A stretch of DNA of 64,000 bases from Peptococcaceae bacterium (GTDB lineage Bacteria; Bacillota; Desulfitobacteriia; Desulfitobacteriales; Syntrophobotulaceae). Shown here in pieces: positions 62,766 to 64,000 of the stretch. The stretch is taken from contig JAAYUV010000022.1 in the NCBI GenBank assembly GCA_012517475.1, forward strand, positions 25,150 through 89,149. Direction: 5' to 3'. Position numbers and translations under genes: made by a program. Numbering within the stretch: position 1 is the stretch's first letter; every line of letters starts with the position of its first letter. The notes beneath the pieces were generated by a model, which saw nothing but the letters and a program-made list of their open reading frames with translations, ran no database searches and was not told where the DNA came from.

Positions 62766-62811
62766 CTATTACATTCATTTTTTAAGTCAAGATTTTCAAT
62801 AACAAAATAAA

Positions 62812-62979
62812 AGGGGTTGTTGCAAAACTACTTAAGAAGGTTTCCATAATGTATAGCCGCTCTCGGCAGATTGCGCCATCCGTGGCGCAATCTGCCGCGC
62901 TCCGCATCGCGTTACGCATGCGTAACGCGCTTGACGCTGTCTATACATTACGGAAACTAGTCGTTTTGCAACATCCCCT
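62812..62979. mobile_element. MITE-like element, copy A (168 bp)
   Basis: Terminal inverted repeats AGGGGTTGTTGCAAAAC and (right end, complement) AGGGGATGTTGCAAAAC. Inside is a second inverted pair GTTTCCATAATGTATAG / CTATACATTACGGAAAC. Then come the 15-bp perfect hairpin CGGCAGATTGCGCCA-TCCG-TGGCGCAATCTGCCG (arms) and the 22-nt palindrome with arms CGCGTTACGCA. No transposase. The right end overlaps the stop codon of the SASP gene by 2 nt. Confidence 0.8.
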
Positions 62980-63334
62980 ATAATTGCCCGCCTGAGTTTT
63001 TCATATGATTTTCAGCATATTCGATCATTTTTCTGACCATATTTCCACCGATTTTTCCGCCAATATGCCCACCAATTCTGCCTGCGTCTCTGGAAGTTAT
63101 ATCCCCGTTATACCCTTTATTCAATTGAATTCCTAATTCGTTGGCTACTTCAAATTTTGCAGTGTTCAAAAATTGGGAATACTGGTCTTTCACTGACCTG
63201 TTATAAGAGGAGCCGGACGGTATCCCCAGTTCTTCAGAAACCTCATATTTTGTATCACTTGGGTTTACGTTAATATAACCTAATTCATTTGATACCTCAT
63301 ATTTTAGCCTGTCTAACGCTGAATTTTTCCCCAT
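62978..63334 (-). CDS. Large alpha/beta-type SASP with three tandem protease-site motifs
   Basis: 118 aa against the usual 60-75 for DNA-binding small acid-soluble spore proteins. Three repeats: LKYEVSNELGYI (about 10-21), TKYEVSEELGIP (about 28-39) and AKFEVANELGIQL (about 57-69), the first conserved block that also carries the GPR cleavage site. The second block DITSRDAGRIGGHIGGKIGGN and MVRKMIEYAE follows once. AGAGGTG ribosome-binding site. The stop codon TAG is shared with the end of MITE copy A. Confidence 0.85.
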   Translation of the reverse strand: MGKNSALDRLKYEVSNELGYINVNPSDTKYEVSEELGIPSGSSYNRSVKDQYSQFLNTAKFEVANELGIQLNKGYNGDITSRDAGRIGGHIGGKIGGNMVRKMIEYAENHMKNSGGQL

Positions 63335-63521
63335 TTATTTCACCTCTTTTTATGATTTCAAATATAGTTTTATCATTTTAAAGGTGAAAATACGATGAAA
63401 TATATTGATCAGTATTTATTATTTTCAAGACTTAACATAAGTTTGAATAAAAAATTATATTTGAATTGGATAACACAACTTGTACAAAGTATTTTTTTAT
63501 AATACAAATTTTTACATGAGA

Positions 63522-63688
63522 AGGGGTTGTTGCAAAACTCCTAAGAAGGTTTCCATAATATATAGCCGCTCTCGGCAGATTGCGCCATCCGTGGCGCAAT
63601 CTGCCGCGCTCCGCATCGCGTTACGCATGCGTAACGCGCTTGACGCTGTCTATACATTACGGAAACTAGTCGTTTTGCAACAGCCCCT
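63522..63688. mobile_element. MITE-like element, copy B (167 bp)
   Basis: Same orientation and nearly identical to copy A 710 bp upstream: same terminal repeats (right end AGGGGCTGTTGCAAAAC as complement), same inner hairpin and palindrome. Differences are few and mostly at positions 15-35. It lies between the SASP promoter region and the lactate permease 3' end. The 187 nt 63335-63521 before it are AT-rich. Confidence 0.8.
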
Positions 63689-63714
63689 AAATTAAATAAT
63701 AAATTATCTCATTC

Positions 63715-64000
63715 CTAGTGAGCACCGGGTACACCGGTGCCTGCCGGCATAGTGACCTGCATCCATGTGAAGACATAAGCTTGTAACCAGATCAAGCCGC
63801 TGAGGAGAATGGCCAGAGCCAAGCTGTGCCATACAACAGCACGGAAGATCGGTCCAACCGCTCTCATACCTTCATGGTGGTCTTCATAACAAGCAACCGT
63901 GGATACAACGATGGACTGGGCGTCAATCATTTTACCCATAACACCGCCGGTACTGTTGGCGGTTACAATGAGGACCGGATTCAACCCTAATTGGTCAGCG
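63715..64000 (-). CDS. lctP: L-lactate permease, C-terminal part (5' end outside window)
   Basis: The frame is open to the window edge (upstream residues ADQLGL before the Met at 63984). Encodes the last ~95 residues of an LctP-family transporter: TANSTGGVMGKMIDAQSIVVS (the GxMxxPQSI-like signature), then two closing TM segments (VVWHSLALAILLSGLIWLQAYVF). Lactate uptake fits a sulfite-, halogen- or sulfate-respiring relative. Confidence 0.88.
   Translation of the reverse strand, partial: ADQLGLNPVLIVTANSTGGVMGKMIDAQSIVVSTVACYEDHHEGMRAVGPIFRAVVWHSLALAILLSGLIWLQAYVFTWMQVTMPAGTGVPGAH

Noticed and set aside
62812..63688. CRISPR-like repeat pair
   Set aside because: Only two 167-bp units, each internally palindromic with terminal inverted repeats; no short regular repeats, spacers or cas genes.
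63480..63695. 71-aa ORF across MITE copy B
   Set aside because: Its sequence is set by the palindromes of the element; the same frame in copy A has no start, so it is not a gene.

Overview
The window is a chromosomal segment of an endospore-forming, anaerobic Firmicute. The whole conserved gene order is of the clostridial Peptococcaceae / Desulfitobacteriaceae type (Desulfitobacterium, Dehalobacter and Desulfosporosinus relatives). That placement is inferred from gene order and content, because no rRNA is present. Sporulation and germination genes (gpr, ylbJ, a gerA-type operon, two SASP-type genes), an L-lactate permease, fdhD and an O2-independent serine dehydratase fit an anaerobic spore former. 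Coding density is high, with many overlapping stops and starts, and TTG/GTG starts are common.

Layout. (1) 1-13746: rsmB (cut by the window edge), rlmN, two FHA proteins, PP2C phosphatase, FtsW/RodA, a class B PBP, a PASTA Ser/Thr kinase, rsgA, rpe and thiN. rpmB follows on the other strand, then an asp23-fakA pair. (2) 13999-18159: sdaAB-sdaAA, recG and a 36-codon SASP-like gene. (3) 18334-24478: mostly minus strand, with a NapH-type ferredoxin membrane protein, a marR-MFS pair, gpr and ylbJ, plus rsmD and a coiled-coil gene on the plus strand. (4) 24780-46852: the housekeeping backbone ackA, yceD-rpmF, plsX, acpP, rnc-smc, ftsY, mtnP-mtnA, ylxM-ffh, rpsP-khpA, rimM-trmD, a SPOUT methyltransferase, rplS, rbgA, rnhB, an orphan histidine kinase, yraN and comM. 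(5) 46871-64000: accessory DNA. It holds three small unknown genes, a ComEC-like secreted metallo-beta-lactamase lipoprotein, an M15 peptidase, a gerA-gerC-gerB operon, a cadC-cadA metal efflux pair, a Ku / ligase / LigD-polymerase NHEJ operon, a FabK-like flavoprotein, cysE, fdhD, an unusual SASP gene between two copies of a MITE-like element, and the end of a lactate permease gene.

Themes. Region 1 joins the kinase/phosphatase pair to its presumed FHA readers and to septal or elongation peptidoglycan synthesis, in an arrangement resembling the actinobacterial fha-pstP-rodA-pbpA-pkn cluster. Region 4 couples lipid precursor genes, SRP targeting, ribosomal proteins and rRNA/tRNA modification.

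Most notable non-gene signals: a 30-nt hairpin repeat found at three intergenic loci with base changes that compensate across both stems; two near-identical 167/168-bp nested-palindrome elements with inverted ends flanking the last SASP gene; a frameshifted relic of a GH18 spore hydrolase between the histidine kinase and yraN; a perfect inverted repeat around the -10 of the ylxM-ffh promoter; and a SigH-like promoter before the orphan kinase. No CRISPR array, tRNA, rRNA, prophage or intact transposase was seen.
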